A stretch of 64,000 nt of DNA from NCBI GenBank assembly GCA_964645045.1, contig CAZXYZ010000023.1, forward strand, positions 49,634 through 113,633, in the 5' to 3' direction. The DNA comes from Anammoximicrobium sp964645045 (GTDB lineage Bacteria; Planctomycetota; Planctomycetia; Pirellulales; Pirellulaceae). A program made the position numbers and the translations under genes. The notes beneath the pieces are model-generated. The model was given only the letters and a program-made list of their open reading frames with translations, was not told the DNA's origin and searched no databases. Shown here one piece after another: positions 1 to 10,986 of this stretch (positions are counted from its first letter, which is position 1; the number at the start of each line of letters is the position of its first letter).

Positions 1-2
1 TG

Positions 3-434
3 CGGCCGGAACTGCAGCAAATCAGCGCTGCGCACTGTTTTGCACTGAAGACGGTCGGCAACCGGCTCCGTCGCGCCGTGCCGCAAATCCAATGTCAAGG
101 GACCAGCGACTTGACGCTGCACGGCAGGAAATTCTCCGGAAACAGCCTGCGGGTCCGGCGAACGCACCTCTTGTATCACGGAACCATCTTGTACGCTTTT
201 CCCGTGGCCTTGATATCTGCCTGCCTGCAGGCTCCGCCCCGCCAACCAGAATATCGGCAGGGCCGGGGGCACGACGAGTTCCTCGTCAACCTGCCCGTTG
301 GTCGGGCGGAATTGCGCCACGCCCTGCTCGACGGGACGGTGGCTAACGGTTCGCTGACCGATTGGCCCCGTCTAAGGACGGACGAGTTGGTCGAAGCGCG
401 CTATCGCCAATCGTCCTGGAATCTGCGGTTCTAG
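3..434 (+). CDS. Lipoate-protein ligase A-like protein, C-terminal part (5' end outside window)
   Basis: The reading frame is open from the window edge to a TAG at 432-434, giving about 143 residues. Visible segments are a KFSGNS-like motif, then LLYHGTILY and RQPEYRQGR, which match my memory of the LplA/biotin-lipoate ligase family (KxSGNSxRR, HGTLLYDF, RQPEYR). Family members attach lipoate, octanoate or a related acid to a lysine of a carrier protein in the cytoplasm. The N-terminal half, with most of the substrate pocket, lies outside the window, so the start is unknown. The assignment is from motifs alone; a biotin-ligase-like relative of the same fold is the main alternative. About 290 bases without a recognisable gene follow. 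Confidence 0.7.
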   Translation, partial: RPELQQISAAHCFALKTVGNRLRRAVPQIQCQGTSDLTLHGRKFSGNSLRVRRTHLLYHGTILYAFPVALISACLQAPPRQPEYRQGRGHDEFLVNLPVGRAELRHALLDGTVANGSLTDWPRLRTDELVEARYRQSSWNLRF

Positions 435-721
435 TTTGGGGCGACGGGAAGTAACCCCTATCGCAAACTGGGAACGTTGGAGCGGGGACCATTCTTGACG
501 CGCTTGGCGGTCCAACGCAAGGTTGCCAAAGATCCGCAGCGGCAGACGCTTCACGCACTGGTATTTGTCTCCGCGAAAAGAAGTGCTCTTGCGGCCTGAA
601 AGCCGATACGGCTTGTTTTGCCGGTCCGTAGCTCGCTGCCTACTTCCATCTGCCAGATGTTGCGGCCATAATTCCCATCAACATGCGTGGATTGATTTTT
701 TCGCCGATGGAGATTTCTGTC

Positions 722-3223
722 ATGCGTTACGCCGTTGCGATCGTCTGGCTGGTCTCGGCCCTCCCATGCCCAGCCAGTCGGGCGGACACTTCGGACAAGA
801 TCGACTTTAACCGGGACATTCGGCCGATCCTGTCAAACGCCTGCCTGAAGTGTCACGGCCCGGACCCGAAGGGGCGACAGGGCGGCGGCCAAGACGGGCT
901 GCGGCTGGACGCCGAGGAAAGTGCGTTGGCCGATCTGGGCGGATATGCGGCGATCGTCCGCGGCAAACCGGACGACAGTGAATTGATCCGGCGCATCACG
1001 TCCGAGGATGCGGATCTGCTGATGCCGCCCAAGGCGAGCGGCAAACAGCTCAGTACACACGAAATCGCGCTATTAAAGAAGTGGATCGAGCAAGGGGCCG
1101 CGTTCGCTCGGCATTGGTCCTACGTGAAACCGGTGCGTCCGCCGGTGCCGGAAATCCAGGACCGGGCTTGGCCGCGAAATGCAATCGATGCGTTCCTCCT
1201 GGCGCGGCTCGAACGCGAGGGGCTCCGGCCGTCGCCGGAAGCCGACCGGTACGCCTTGATCCGCCGCGTGACGCTGGACATCACCGGTCTGCCGCCGACG
1301 GCCGAGGAAGTGGACCAGTTCCTGGCGGATGCCCGTCCCGATGCGTACGACCAGCTGGTCGATCGCCTGTTGGCCAGCGAGGCGTACGGCGAGCATTGGG
1401 CCCGGATGTGGCTGGACCTGGCCCGCTACGCCGATTCCGCCGGCTATGCGGACGATCCGCCGCGGACCATCTGGCTGTTCCGCGACTATGTGATCCGGGC
1501 GCTGAATGCCAACAAGCCGTTCGACCAGTTCACGATCGAGCAGATTGCGGGCGACCTGTTGCCCAATCCGACCGAAGATCAATTGACGGCGACCGCGTTC
1601 CACCGCAACACGCTGACCAACAACGAAGGCGGGACGAACGACGAGGAGTTCCGCAACGTGGCCGTCGTGGACCGGGTCAACACGACGATGGCCGTGTGGA
1701 TGGGCACGACAATGGCCTGCGCCCAGTGCCACAGCCACAAGTACGATCCGCTGACGCAAGAGGAGTACTTCCGGTTCTTTGCGCTGCTGAACAACTCGGA
1801 GGACGCCGACCGGGGCGACGAGAGCCCGCTGTTGACGATCTGGTCCGACGAGCAGAAGCGGCAGAAGGCGGATTGGCAAGCGGAAATCGAGCAGTTGGAG
1901 CAAACCTTGCGCATGCCGACGCCCGAACTGCTGGCGGCCCAGTCGCAATGGGAGCAGACATTCGCCGGAGACCTGGACAGCCAACTGCTGGCGATCCTCA
2001 AGACGCCCGCCGGCCAGCGGAGCGACGCGCAACAGGCCGAATTGACGCGGCACTTTCTGAGCGTGGCCGAAGAACTGAAGCCGTCGCGGGAACGCTTGGC
2101 GGCGGTCAAGAAACAGCTGGCCGAGATGAAGCCCGCGGCGACGGTCCCGATCCTGCGCGAGTTGCCCGCAGAACGGAAGCGGAAAACGAACGTCCAGTAT
2201 CGCGGCAACTTCCTGGACCCGGGCCCCGAAGTCGAGCCGGGGGTGCCCGCCGCCCTGCACCCGCTGCCCGCCGGCGCATCGGCCGACCGGTTGGGCTTGG
2301 CCCGCTGGCTGGTCGACGACAACAATCCGTTGACGGCGCGGGTTGTCGTGAACCGGTATTGGGAGCAGCTGTTCGGCATCGGGATCGTGCGGACCAGCGA
2401 AGAATTCGGTTCGCAGGGCGAACTGCCGACACATCCCGAACTGCTGGATTGGCTGGCCACCGAACTGGTGCAGGAAGAATGGGACTTGAAGTACCTGGTC
2501 AAGCTGCTGGTGACTTCGGCCGCGTACCGCCAGACGTCGCGAGTCACGCCGGAACTGCAGGACCGCGACCCGGACAATGTCTTGCTGGCCCGCGGCCCCC
2601 GGTTCCGTTTGACATCGGAAGTGATCCGCGACCAGGCATTGGCCGTCAGCGGCTTGCTGAGCCGCAAGATGTACGGTCCGCCGGTCAAGCCGCCGCAGCC
2701 GTCGCTGGGGCTGAGCGCCGCCTTTGGCAGCGGCATTGATTGGAAGACCAGCGAGGGCGAGGACCGCTATCGCAGGGCCCTGTATACGACGTGGCGACGT
2801 TCCAGTCCCTATCCGTCATTGGCCGCCTTTGATGCGCCCAACCGCGAGGTCTGTACGCTCCGCCGCGATCGGTCGAACACGCCCTTGCAGGCTTTGGTGA
2901 CACTGAACGACCCGGTGTACATCGAAGCCGCTCAAAGCCTGGCGCGCCGCATGGCCGCCGCCGAGGGAGCGGCGGACGACAAGGTTCGCTTTGGATTTCG
3001 GTCGTGCGTGGCGCGGCCGCCCAGCGATGCCGAACTGGCCCGGCTGGTCAAGTTGTACGAAGCCGCTCGGCAGCGTTTTGGCCAGGCCCAGGACCAGGGC
3101 AGGCAGTTTGCCACCGACCCGCTCGGCCCGCCGCCGGACGGCGCCGAGATCAGCGGCCTGGCCGCCTGGACGATGGTTGGCAACGTGCTGCTGAATTTGG
3201 ACGAGATGTTGATGAGAAAGTAG
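722..3223 (+). CDS. PSCyt1-DUF1549-DUF1553 exported cytochrome-like protein
   Basis: An 833-residue protein of the large planctomycete family with an N-terminal cytochrome-c-like domain (PSCyt1) followed by DUF1549 and DUF1553. A signal peptide (hydrophobic segment at about residues 3-16) precedes FNRDIRPIL and a CxxCH haem motif, C41-LK-C44-H45. A second CxxCH, C333-AQ-C336-H337 followed by SHKYDP, lies in DUF1549. It ends in the usual NLDEMLMRK. I chose the ATG at 722 because GGAG lies 7 bases upstream; ATGs at 683 and 707 are in frame but less well placed. The partner DUF1501 gene follows after a palindromic repeat. Such pairs are very numerous in planctomycetes and are usually discussed in connection with polysaccharide degradation. 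The biochemical role is not established, so I give none. Family confidence is high. Confidence 0.93.
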   Translation: MRYAVAIVWLVSALPCPASRADTSDKIDFNRDIRPILSNACLKCHGPDPKGRQGGGQDGLRLDAEESALADLGGYAAIVRGKPDDSELIRRITSEDADLLMPPKASGKQLSTHEIALLKKWIEQGAAFARHWSYVKPVRPPVPEIQDRAWPRNAIDAFLLARLEREGLRPSPEADRYALIRRVTLDITGLPPTAEEVDQFLADARPDAYDQLVDRLLASEAYGEHWARMWLDLARYADSAGYADDPPRTIWLFRDYVIRALNANKPFDQFTIEQIAGDLLPNPTEDQLTATAFHRNTLTNNEGGTNDEEFRNVAVVDRVNTTMAVWMGTTMACAQCHSHKYDPLTQEEYFRFFALLNNSEDADRGDESPLLTIWSDEQKRQKADWQAEIEQLEQTLRMPTPELLAAQSQWEQTFAGDLDSQLLAILKTPAGQRSDAQQAELTRHFLSVAEELKPSRERLAAVKKQLAEMKPAATVPILRELPAERKRKTNVQYRGNFLDPGPEVEPGVPAALHPLPAGASADRLGLARWLVDDNNPLTARVVVNRYWEQLFGIGIVRTSEEFGSQGELPTHPELLDWLATELVQEEWDLKYLVKLLVTSAAYRQTSRVTPELQDRDPDNVLLARGPRFRLTSEVIRDQALAVSGLLSRKMYGPPVKPPQPSLGLSAAFGSGIDWKTSEGEDRYRRALYTTWRRSSPYPSLAAFDAPNREVCTLRRDRSNTPLQALVTLNDPVYIEAAQSLARRMAAAEGAADDKVRFGFRSCVARPPSDAELARLVKLYEAARQRFGQAQDQGRQFATDPLGPPPDGAEISGLAAWTMVGNVLLNLDEMLMRK

Positions 3224-3228
3224 GAGAA

Positions 3229-3352
3229 GTTGGAGTCCAGGCTTTCACCTGTCTTTCATGTTGGAGTCCAGGCTTTAGCCTGTCTTTCATGTTGGAGTTC
3301 AGGCTTTAGCCTGTCTTTGTACGGCAAGACAGCCTGAAGGCTGGACTCCAAC
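3229..3352 (+). repeat. Three 31-bp tandem repeats plus an inverted copy (family F2)
   Basis: GTTGGAGTCCAGGCTTTAGC-type units start at 3229, 3260 and 3291 (period 31). An inverted copy follows at 3326-3352, so any of the three units can pair with it to form a long hairpin. It begins six bases after the stop of the upstream gene and ends 48 bases before the DUF1501 start. A related palindrome lies at 7018-7090. Confidence 0.9.
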
Positions 3353-3400
3353 CGGAGGATCGCGGCACGGAGTGGCGCGTCTACGTTGAGGAGACATTAT

Positions 3401-4849
<1,449 letters not shown>

Positions 4850-4871
4850 AGCCGGCAGCTGCAATCCGAGA

Positions 4872-5020
4872 GGCGAACGGCCGGCGTAAGCCCGCCGGTT
4901 TTCGACATGCCCGCACATGTGCGCGAGGAGTCCGCAATATCACCTTCGGTGAAATCAGCAGATGGTCGGAAAAGTAATCGTCGAGACATTGCACCGATGG
5001 GCTGACGCCCACCGTTCGCC
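4872..5020 (+). repeat. Inverted-repeat-bounded intergenic element, family F5, copy 1
   Basis: The left end GGCGAACGGCCGGCGTAAGC and the right end (reverse complement GGCGAACGGTGGGCGTCAGC) form imperfect terminal inverted repeats of about 28 bp. The interior, including AATATCACCTTCGGTGAAAT, recurs in copy 2 at 30757-31019. The rest of the 4850-5360 gap shows no gene. Confidence 0.8.
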
Positions 5021-5360
5021 GGGGTTTCTACCACGTTTGGGTGGCGCCGGCTGGCAAACGTGGTGACGGGCATCTCTGGTCTCGGAGATCCCCGTCGACG
5101 TGGGATGCGATTTGCAGGCAGCACAATATGCGCCCTCGGCACGGACATTCAAAAACCAGCGGCACGCTCGTCATTTGGACCGCAATCTTCCTGTCAAAAT
5201 CAGCCGAAAGGGGTACATCCGGAAAACGTCTCCCGCCCTTATACTGGGCGGAACTAATTCGGTGCCGTCTCGGTTTTCCAGGCGGCTTTTTGTCAGGGGC
5301 AGAGCGCCGCTCGATTTGGCCGGCGCTGCGTCCAGCGACGCAACCGAGAGGAGTTGTCGG

Positions 5361-6926
5361 ATGGCCATCGATCTTGACGACTGTGCGGAGACGCGCAGCG
5401 CTATGGCGGAAACGGTATTGGCCGAGGTTCGAGAGGTGATGCCCAAGGACCTGGTCGCCCAATTGGCGCTGGACAGTTCGCTGTTTGAACTCGGCCTGGA
5501 TTCAATCGCCATCATGGACGTCGTGAACCGGATCGAGAAGCGGTTCGGGATGCGGTTTCGCGAGGAGTGGCTGTACGACATGGAGACGTGTGCGGACCTG
5601 GTGGACTGCATCGCGCGGCACACGGGTCCCGCAGCAGCCCCGAAGCCCGCCGCCGTTCCTCCGCCGGTGGTTCCCGTCGTGCCCGCCGTTCCCCCGTCGC
5701 CGGTTCCGGCAGCGCACTACGACGTGGCTCAGTTTCCCGAATGCGTCGCGTTCCACCAGCGTCTGGCCACCGTGGCCGCGGCCGGATTGGAGAACCCATT
5801 TTTTCGTACCAGCGAACGCGTCCAGCAACGCGTGGCCACGATCAAGGGCCGCGAGGTCGTCAGTTACACCAGTTTCGATTACCTGGGCTTGGCAGGTCAT
5901 CCCGAAGTGATCGAAAGTGCCAAAGCCGCGATCGACCAATTCGGCTGCAGCGCGTCGGCCAGCCGGCTGGTCGGCGGCAACCATTCGATCCTGGAGGAGT
6001 TGGACGAGGAACTGGCCAAGTTTCTGGGGACCGAAGCGACGATCGTGTTTCCCAGCGGCTACGGCACCAATGCTTCGCTGTTTGGCCACCTGTTCGGCGA
6101 GGAAGACCTGATCCTGTACGACGAATTGGCGCACAACAGCATCGCCCAGGGCGCGGTCTTGTCCAAGGCCGCCCGGCGATCGTTTCCGCACAACGATTCC
6201 GGCGCCGTCGACGAATTGTTGCGCGACTTGCGGAGCCGGCACCGCCGGGTCGTCGTGGCCATCGAGGGCGTGTACAGCATGGACGGCGACTATCCCAACT
6301 TACCGCAATTTCTGGAAGTCAAGCATCGGCATCATGCCCTGCTGTACGTCGACGAAGCGCACTCGGTGGGCGTTTTGGGAAAAACGGGACGCGGGTTGTG
6401 CGAGCGTTTTGGCGTCGACCCATCCGAGGGCGATTTGTGGATGGGCACGATCAGCAAGGCCCTGGCCAGCGGCGGTGGTTACCTGGCCGGCCGCGAATCA
6501 CTCATCCGCTACCTGCAGTACACGACGCCGTCGTTCGTGTTCGCCACCGCGTGTTCGCCGCCGAATGCGGCTGCCGCATTGACCGCGCTGCGGGTTTTGC
6601 GCGAGGAGCCGGAGCGGGTCGAACGGCTTCGCGACCGCTCGCGGCTGTTCTTGAAACTGGCTCGGGACTGCGGACTGGACACGGGCAACAGCCACGACAC
6701 GCCCATCGTGCCGATCATCCTCGGCAACTCGGTGCGCTGCATGCAGGTCTCGCACGAATTGTTGAACCGCGGCGTCAACGCCCAGCCCATTCTGTACCCG
6801 GCAGTCCGTGAAAGCGCAGCCCGCGTGCGGTTCTTTATCACGGCCGAACACACCGAAGAGCAAATCGTCCGCACGGTCGAATCGCTCGCCGAATGCATCG
6901 CGTCGACCGAGGGCGTTCCGGGCTGA
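5361..6926 (+). CDS. Acyl carrier protein fused to alpha-oxoamine synthase (AONS/KBL-like PLP enzyme)
   Basis: A 521-residue fusion. Residues 1-80 are an acyl carrier protein with the phosphopantetheine site L46-D47-S48-I. A proline/alanine/valine-rich linker (about 85-125) follows, and the rest is a class-II aminotransferase-fold alpha-oxoamine synthase with SFDYLGLAGHP, the GSG-like SGYGTNASL loop, DEAHSVG and the PLP-binding lysine K366 in TISKALASGG. Enzymes of this fold condense an acyl thioester with an amino acid and lose CO2. With its own ACP, this one probably takes the acyl group from the fused carrier. The start at 5361 has GAGAGGAG just upstream; earlier in-frame starts lie in repeat-like DNA. 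No ketosynthase, ligase or other biosynthetic gene is nearby, so the product cannot be inferred. It is not an ordinary BioF, which lacks the carrier domain. Confidence 0.88.
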   Translation: MAIDLDDCAETRSAMAETVLAEVREVMPKDLVAQLALDSSLFELGLDSIAIMDVVNRIEKRFGMRFREEWLYDMETCADLVDCIARHTGPAAAPKPAAVPPPVVPVVPAVPPSPVPAAHYDVAQFPECVAFHQRLATVAAAGLENPFFRTSERVQQRVATIKGREVVSYTSFDYLGLAGHPEVIESAKAAIDQFGCSASASRLVGGNHSILEELDEELAKFLGTEATIVFPSGYGTNASLFGHLFGEEDLILYDELAHNSIAQGAVLSKAARRSFPHNDSGAVDELLRDLRSRHRRVVVAIEGVYSMDGDYPNLPQFLEVKHRHHALLYVDEAHSVGVLGKTGRGLCERFGVDPSEGDLWMGTISKALASGGGYLAGRESLIRYLQYTTPSFVFATACSPPNAAAALTALRVLREEPERVERLRDRSRLFLKLARDCGLDTGNSHDTPIVPIILGNSVRCMQVSHELLNRGVNAQPILYPAVRESAARVRFFITAEHTEEQIVRTVESLAECIASTEGVPG

Positions 6927-6954
6927 GGTCCGCCTAGAAAAGGGCGGGATGAAG

Positions 6955-7189
6955 TGGGATAGGCATCCACCCCTTGTAAAGGTCGGATTTCTCAAGAAAA
7001 GCTGGCAGACGATTCAGTTGGAGTACAGCCTTTAGGCTGCCCGGGCGGGCGAAGCCCGCCGCCGATACACGCTAAAGCGTGGACTCCAACCTTTTTGACA
7101 CCTTTACAGGGGTGGATAGGCATCTTACCTGTCTTTCTTGACTGACAGGCTGGAAGCCTATCCCACGCGTTGAGGAACAATGCGGGTTA
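6955..7189 (+). repeat. Nested palindromes (F2 inside F1-like arms) plus an F1 copy
   Basis: GTGGGATAGGCATCC at 6955 and the inverted CACCCCTTGTAAAGG / CCTTTACAGGGGTGG arms (about 6968-6983 and 7101-7115) enclose an F2 palindrome, GTTGGAGTACAGCC...GGACTCCAAC (7018-7090). Directly after lies an F1 element (7111-7189) ending GACAGGCTGG-AAGCCTATCCCAC and a 25-bp tail shared with the copies at 32747 and 58591. The arrangement suggests insertion of one palindrome into another. Confidence 0.75.
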
Positions 7190-7275
7190 CCACCGCTCTA
7201 AAAATGAGTGAACGGAATGGCTCTGGCCACCGGTTCCGAAATGGCCGGATCTATCGGAATACCGGCGGCGAGCGC

Positions 7276-7319
7276 CGTGCCGTTCACCTGTCATCTGACG
7301 GTTATCTCTTGAACGCTTA
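7276..7319 (-). repeat. Stop-codon-linked repeat, family F9, copy 1
   Basis: Read on the minus strand this begins with the TAA stop of the serine hydrolase and continues TAAGCGTTCAAGAGATAACC and on to GGTGAACGGCACGG. A similar run starts exactly at the TAA of the gene ending at 26260. Confidence 0.6.
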
Positions 7320-9191
7320 CTCCCCGTTCTTCGCCTCCACCGCTGTGGCGATGGTCTGGAAGAACCGGGCCGACCACTCGGCGCTGCGGGGGCCGCTATG
7401 CTTGCGAACTTGCGTGATGACAAGTTGCTGCTCCGGATCGACGACGAAGATGCACCCGGAGAACGAGCCGTGACCGACCGTGTGCGGACTGAACAGCAAG
7501 TCTTCAGCACGTTTCGAGTTCTGAGGTGTACCCGGCTTCGCGTGCCGGTCCCAGTGCAGGCCCAGTCCTTCGTCCTCGACGAAGCCGTGATCGGGCACGC
7601 GCAGGGGCTCGGGCAGGAGCTGGTTGAATGTGGCGGGAGCGATGAACTCCCATTGGCCGTAGCTGCCGCCGTTGGCGACCCACTGGGCGAGAATGCCAAG
7701 TTCCCGCGCGGTGAACTCGCCGTCGGAGCTGGCATTGCCGATTGGCACGTCGCCAAAGCCGAGCGGGCGAAAGAGATGTTCGTCGTACAGTCGGACGGCG
7801 CTCTTGCCGGCGATCAGCTCCATCGCCTTGGCGGCGAGTTCAAAGCCCAAACCACAGTAGGCGTACCGGACGTTCGGTTCGTTCACATCGATCCCGTTCA
7901 GGACGATATTCTCCAGGTGCGGGTTGCGCATGCCACCGAATTCGCCATGACCGGACAAGCCACTCGTATGGTTCAAGCACTGCCGAAATGTCGGCACGTG
8001 CGGATCATTCTTGGGGAAGTCGGGAAAGACCGCGGACAATGAATCGTCCCAGGCGATCAGACGCTGGTCCACGAACTGACTGAACAGCAAGGCCGTGACC
8101 GTCTTGGTGATCGAGGCAACCCAGCAGCGGTAATCGCGGGTGATGGGCTGGCCGCTCGCGTCGCCGCCGAACGCCTCGTGGGTGACGATCACACCGCGCC
8201 GCGCGACCAGCGTCACGAACGGCTCACCGGTATCCTCCGCCCAGGCCCGGCAGACCTCGTCGATCTTGGCCTTGGCATCGGGTTTCATACCTGCCTCGGC
8301 CAGCGCCCCGTCGCGGAGGACCGCGGCCGACGGTTCGCGGCGACGGGGTGGCTGAAGCGTGCGGACGCGCTGCTGCAATCCCTGGACTTTGAGCTTTAGC
8401 GCCAAGTGATAGTCGTCGTTCAACACGGTCGCCGATTCGACGAACCTGGCGGGTCGTCCCAGCGGCGGAAATTCGGCCAGTCCGGCGATCAAAATGGCCC
8501 CTTGCTCGTTGTCCATGACCGTGCGGGGGAGCATGTCGTTGGCCAGGCGGAGCACTTCCGCTTGGTGCTCTTGCAAGGCCACTGGGGCCTTGGGGCCCGG
8601 AAAGTGCGGAAAGGCGATGGTCAGATCGGGGACATACGAAGGGGAGATGTCCTTCGGCATTCCGTAGAAGGTTAGCCCGCGGCGAAACGGTGTCCCGTTG
8701 GGTGCGGTTCCCTCGATCCAGGCGAGCCAACGGCCGGACGCATTGGGCGCAGGCACCTCGTTGAGCTTCGCGTCGAACCAACGGATGCGGAGCCGGACGT
8801 CGCCTCCCAGACGCTGGACGGCTGCCACGTCCCGCCAGACAATCCGGGGCGTCTCGCCAGGCTTGAAGATCCACGTCCCGGACAAAGCCGTGATGAGTTC
8901 CTGTGCCCGAAACTGCCGCCGCTCGTCCTCCTTCCGCTTGGCCTCCGATTCCGGGGCGACGAGCGCCTCCTGGTTTCCATGCTCGCCCTGTTCGGCGCGA
9001 GTCTCGCCCTGTTCGGCGCGGGTCTCTGATCCCGCCGAGTCCGCCGACTGAAGGTCTCCCGCAGGTCCGCCCACTGGCGCGGGCGGGAGACCGGCCGCAG
9101 CGCCGCGTGTGACGCGTTGTCCCGCGTGGAGGGCGGCGAGGAAGGTGGCGAGGAGCAGGAGGAAGCTACGGCCTGGCTGCATGAAATGCAT
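7317..9191 (-). CDS. Secreted serine hydrolase, beta-lactamase/DD-peptidase (S12) family
   Basis: A 624-residue protein with an N-terminal hydrophobic signal. A small tandem GETRAEQ repeat follows at about 56-70, then about 270 residues with no family I recognise, then an S12-type serine hydrolase domain. The catalytic motif is S360-I-T-K363. The second motif appears as Y-C-G in RYAYCGLGF (often YSN in the family), and HGSFSG near the end gives the HxG motif. The family includes esterases, DD-carboxypeptidases and class C beta-lactamases; the substrate cannot be told from sequence. AGGAG seven bases before the ATG at 9191 supports the start. It lies 10 bases downstream of the FAD oxidoreductase gene on the same strand, so the two are probably co-transcribed. 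Confidence 0.85.
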   Translation of the reverse strand: MHFMQPGRSFLLLLATFLAALHAGQRVTRGAAAGLPPAPVGGPAGDLQSADSAGSETRAEQGETRAEQGEHGNQEALVAPESEAKRKEDERRQFRAQELITALSGTWIFKPGETPRIVWRDVAAVQRLGGDVRLRIRWFDAKLNEVPAPNASGRWLAWIEGTAPNGTPFRRGLTFYGMPKDISPSYVPDLTIAFPHFPGPKAPVALQEHQAEVLRLANDMLPRTVMDNEQGAILIAGLAEFPPLGRPARFVESATVLNDDYHLALKLKVQGLQQRVRTLQPPRRREPSAAVLRDGALAEAGMKPDAKAKIDEVCRAWAEDTGEPFVTLVARRGVIVTHEAFGGDASGQPITRDYRCWVASITKTVTALLFSQFVDQRLIAWDDSLSAVFPDFPKNDPHVPTFRQCLNHTSGLSGHGEFGGMRNPHLENIVLNGIDVNEPNVRYAYCGLGFELAAKAMELIAGKSAVRLYDEHLFRPLGFGDVPIGNASSDGEFTARELGILAQWVANGGSYGQWEFIAPATFNQLLPEPLRVPDHGFVEDEGLGLHWDRHAKPGTPQNSKRAEDLLFSPHTVGHGSFSGCIFVVDPEQQLVITQVRKHSGPRSAEWSARFFQTIATAVEAKNGE

Positions 9192-9201
9192 AACACTGCT
9201 C

Positions 9202-10638
9202 CTAAGGCACGTTTTCGAGATACACGCCGTCCTGACGCAGCGTGGACTGCAGTTTGCCGATGTCCACCTGGGCCATGCTTTGATCCGCCGCCAGCGCGAG
9301 CGCCGCGCAGGTGCCCACGCCTTGGCCCATGACCATGCAATGGCTTTGGAGCCGCACCGACGCGTGGGCTTCGTGCGTCGACGAGGCGCACCGGCCGACC
9401 ACCGCGAGATTGGAGATTTGGGCGTTCAGGCACATGCCCAGCGGGATGTGATAGCTGTCGCCGACCGCCGGCATCAGTTCCTTCTGCTGGTCCGTCCACG
9501 TCGTATAGCCGCTGCCTTTCGGGTCGTGGATGTCGATCATCCAGAACCCGTGGCCGATGGCGTCCGGCTGCTTTTGGGCTTTGACCACCATCGGGCCGTC
9601 CAGCATCTTCAGGCCGCGGATGCGCCGCGATTCGCGCACTCCAATGCTATGGCCCATGTGCGTGACGGATGCCTGATTGAACCCGGGCATCTCGCGGCGC
9701 CAGAGGTCCACGATTTCAAAGACGTGTTCGCGGGCCTGCATGGACAGCCGCGTCAATTCTTCTTCATCCAGTGGGTTGCCGGCGGCGGGGACCATGTTGT
9801 GCGGCACTTGATTCGCGCCGGAGCGGACGTAGTGCCGGGCGGCGCCTTCGTTGAATGCCGGGAATTCGCCTTGGTCGCGCAACTGCTGCATGAACTGAAA
9901 GACGCGGGCGGCGTCCTCGGGATGCGACCTGGCGGCTGCGGAATCCGCGCCTGTCAGGCAGAACATCATCGTCATGCCCTGCACCAGACCGTCGCCGGCG
10001 CGGCCGTAGTCGAACGGCACGCCGGCATTAGCCGCCACGTCCCCATCGCCCGTGGCGTCGATGAAGATCCTCCCGCGCACGGCCTTGCGGCCGCTCTTGG
10101 TATCCACCAGCACGGCCCGCATCCGCCCGGCCTCGACGACCGACTCGACGGCCGTGAGGTTGCAGATGACGCGCACCCCGGCGTCCTGGAGCATGCGCCA
10201 GAACACGACCCGCATCCCTTCCGGATCGAACCAGTGCGTCTCGGGCCGTTTCGGGAAATCGGGATAGCGGTGAATGAAGTCCCCCGCCCGCTCGACGGCC
10301 TCCTGCACGAACCCGACGATCACTTGCTTCGTGCGATCGCTGGTGTGCCAGATATTGACCAGTGCGTTGGTGGCCATGCCGCCGAGGCTGGGCCAACGTT
10401 CCAGGAGGAGAACCTTGGCGCCGTGCCGAGCCGCGCAACAAGCCGCCGAGATCCCCGCCGCGCCACCGCCGCAAACGACCACGTCGGCTTCGGCCAGGAC
10501 GGGCAGTTTGTGTTCGGGGATGACAAGGGCGTCCTCGCCGGTAATCTCGGCCGATTCGATCGTGCCGGGAACTGCCGCCAGGGCGCCGAGACTGCCGCCC
10601 GCGGCAGTGAGCAGGAACTTGCGTCGCGTCGGGTTCAT
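9202..10638 (-). CDS. Tat-exported FAD-dependent oxidoreductase
   Basis: A 478-residue protein. A twin-arginine signal (T4-R5-R6-K-F-L) is followed by a Rossmann FAD-binding motif at residues 57-62 (GGGAAG) with ERWPSLGGMA about 30 residues on, and IFIDATGDGD further along, as in the FAD_oxidored family of GMC-unlike flavoproteins common in planctomycetes. A C-terminal VGRCASSTHEA / GQGVGTCAALA segment completes the FAD fold. The start is taken at 10638 because the Tat signal begins there; the frame extends 27 codons further upstream into a palindromic repeat. First gene of a probable two-gene operon with the serine hydrolase. The substrate is unknown; the family is often found with sugar or polysaccharide catabolic genes. 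Confidence 0.88.
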   Translation of the reverse strand: MNPTRRKFLLTAAGGSLGALAAVPGTIESAEITGEDALVIPEHKLPVLAEADVVVCGGGAAGISAACCAARHGAKVLLLERWPSLGGMATNALVNIWHTSDRTKQVIVGFVQEAVERAGDFIHRYPDFPKRPETHWFDPEGMRVVFWRMLQDAGVRVICNLTAVESVVEAGRMRAVLVDTKSGRKAVRGRIFIDATGDGDVAANAGVPFDYGRAGDGLVQGMTMMFCLTGADSAAARSHPEDAARVFQFMQQLRDQGEFPAFNEGAARHYVRSGANQVPHNMVPAAGNPLDEEELTRLSMQAREHVFEIVDLWRREMPGFNQASVTHMGHSIGVRESRRIRGLKMLDGPMVVKAQKQPDAIGHGFWMIDIHDPKGSGYTTWTDQQKELMPAVGDSYHIPLGMCLNAQISNLAVVGRCASSTHEAHASVRLQSHCMVMGQGVGTCAALALAADQSMAQVDIGKLQSTLRQDGVYLENVP

Positions 10639-10674
10639 GGGTATCTGTCCGTGGGCCAAGAAGTTGGTGAGACT

Positions 10675-10770
10675 GGGCTCAGACCTACAGAATTCAATTT
10701 TCGCGGCCGATCGCCCCACCCCGTGGAAAACGTTGTGACCGCGAAAATTGAATTCTGTACGTCTGAGCCC
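10675..10770 (+). repeat. Palindromic element, family F3, copy 1
   Basis: The arms GGGCTCAGACCTACAGAATT... and ...AATTCTGTACGTCTGAGCCC are inverted repeats of about 33 bases around a short variable centre. The element ends 36 bases from the start codon of the FAD oxidoreductase at 10638. Copy 2 at 53247-53341 ends 36 bases from the start codon at 53378. Confidence 0.9.
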
Positions 10771-10986
10771 TCCGGCGAGCCCTTAGTCTAAGAAATCCGA
10801 ACCCGAAAAGACACCCGCCGAGCACCATCCACGAAAGCTCTATGCGAGTTCCTTCCGTTGGCGAGCGGGGCGGCGTCAGCCCCCCGGTGCCGAGGACCAT
10901 CCATGAAGGATCTACACGAGTTGCTCCGCGGTCCGGCTTCTGTTACGTTGGCCTCCGAGAGATTCGAACAACGAAAGGGAATCAGT

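Noticed and set aside
3229..3352. CRISPR array
   Set aside because: Three direct 31-bp units abut with no spacers and are followed by an inverted copy, so this is a tandem/palindromic repeat; no cas gene is near.
9109..10791. Long plus-strand open frame (560 codons) opposite the FAD oxidoreductase
   Set aside because: The minus-strand frame has a Tat signal, Rossmann motif and family length; the plus frame is rich in H, R and A, as expected of antisense reading in GC-rich DNA.
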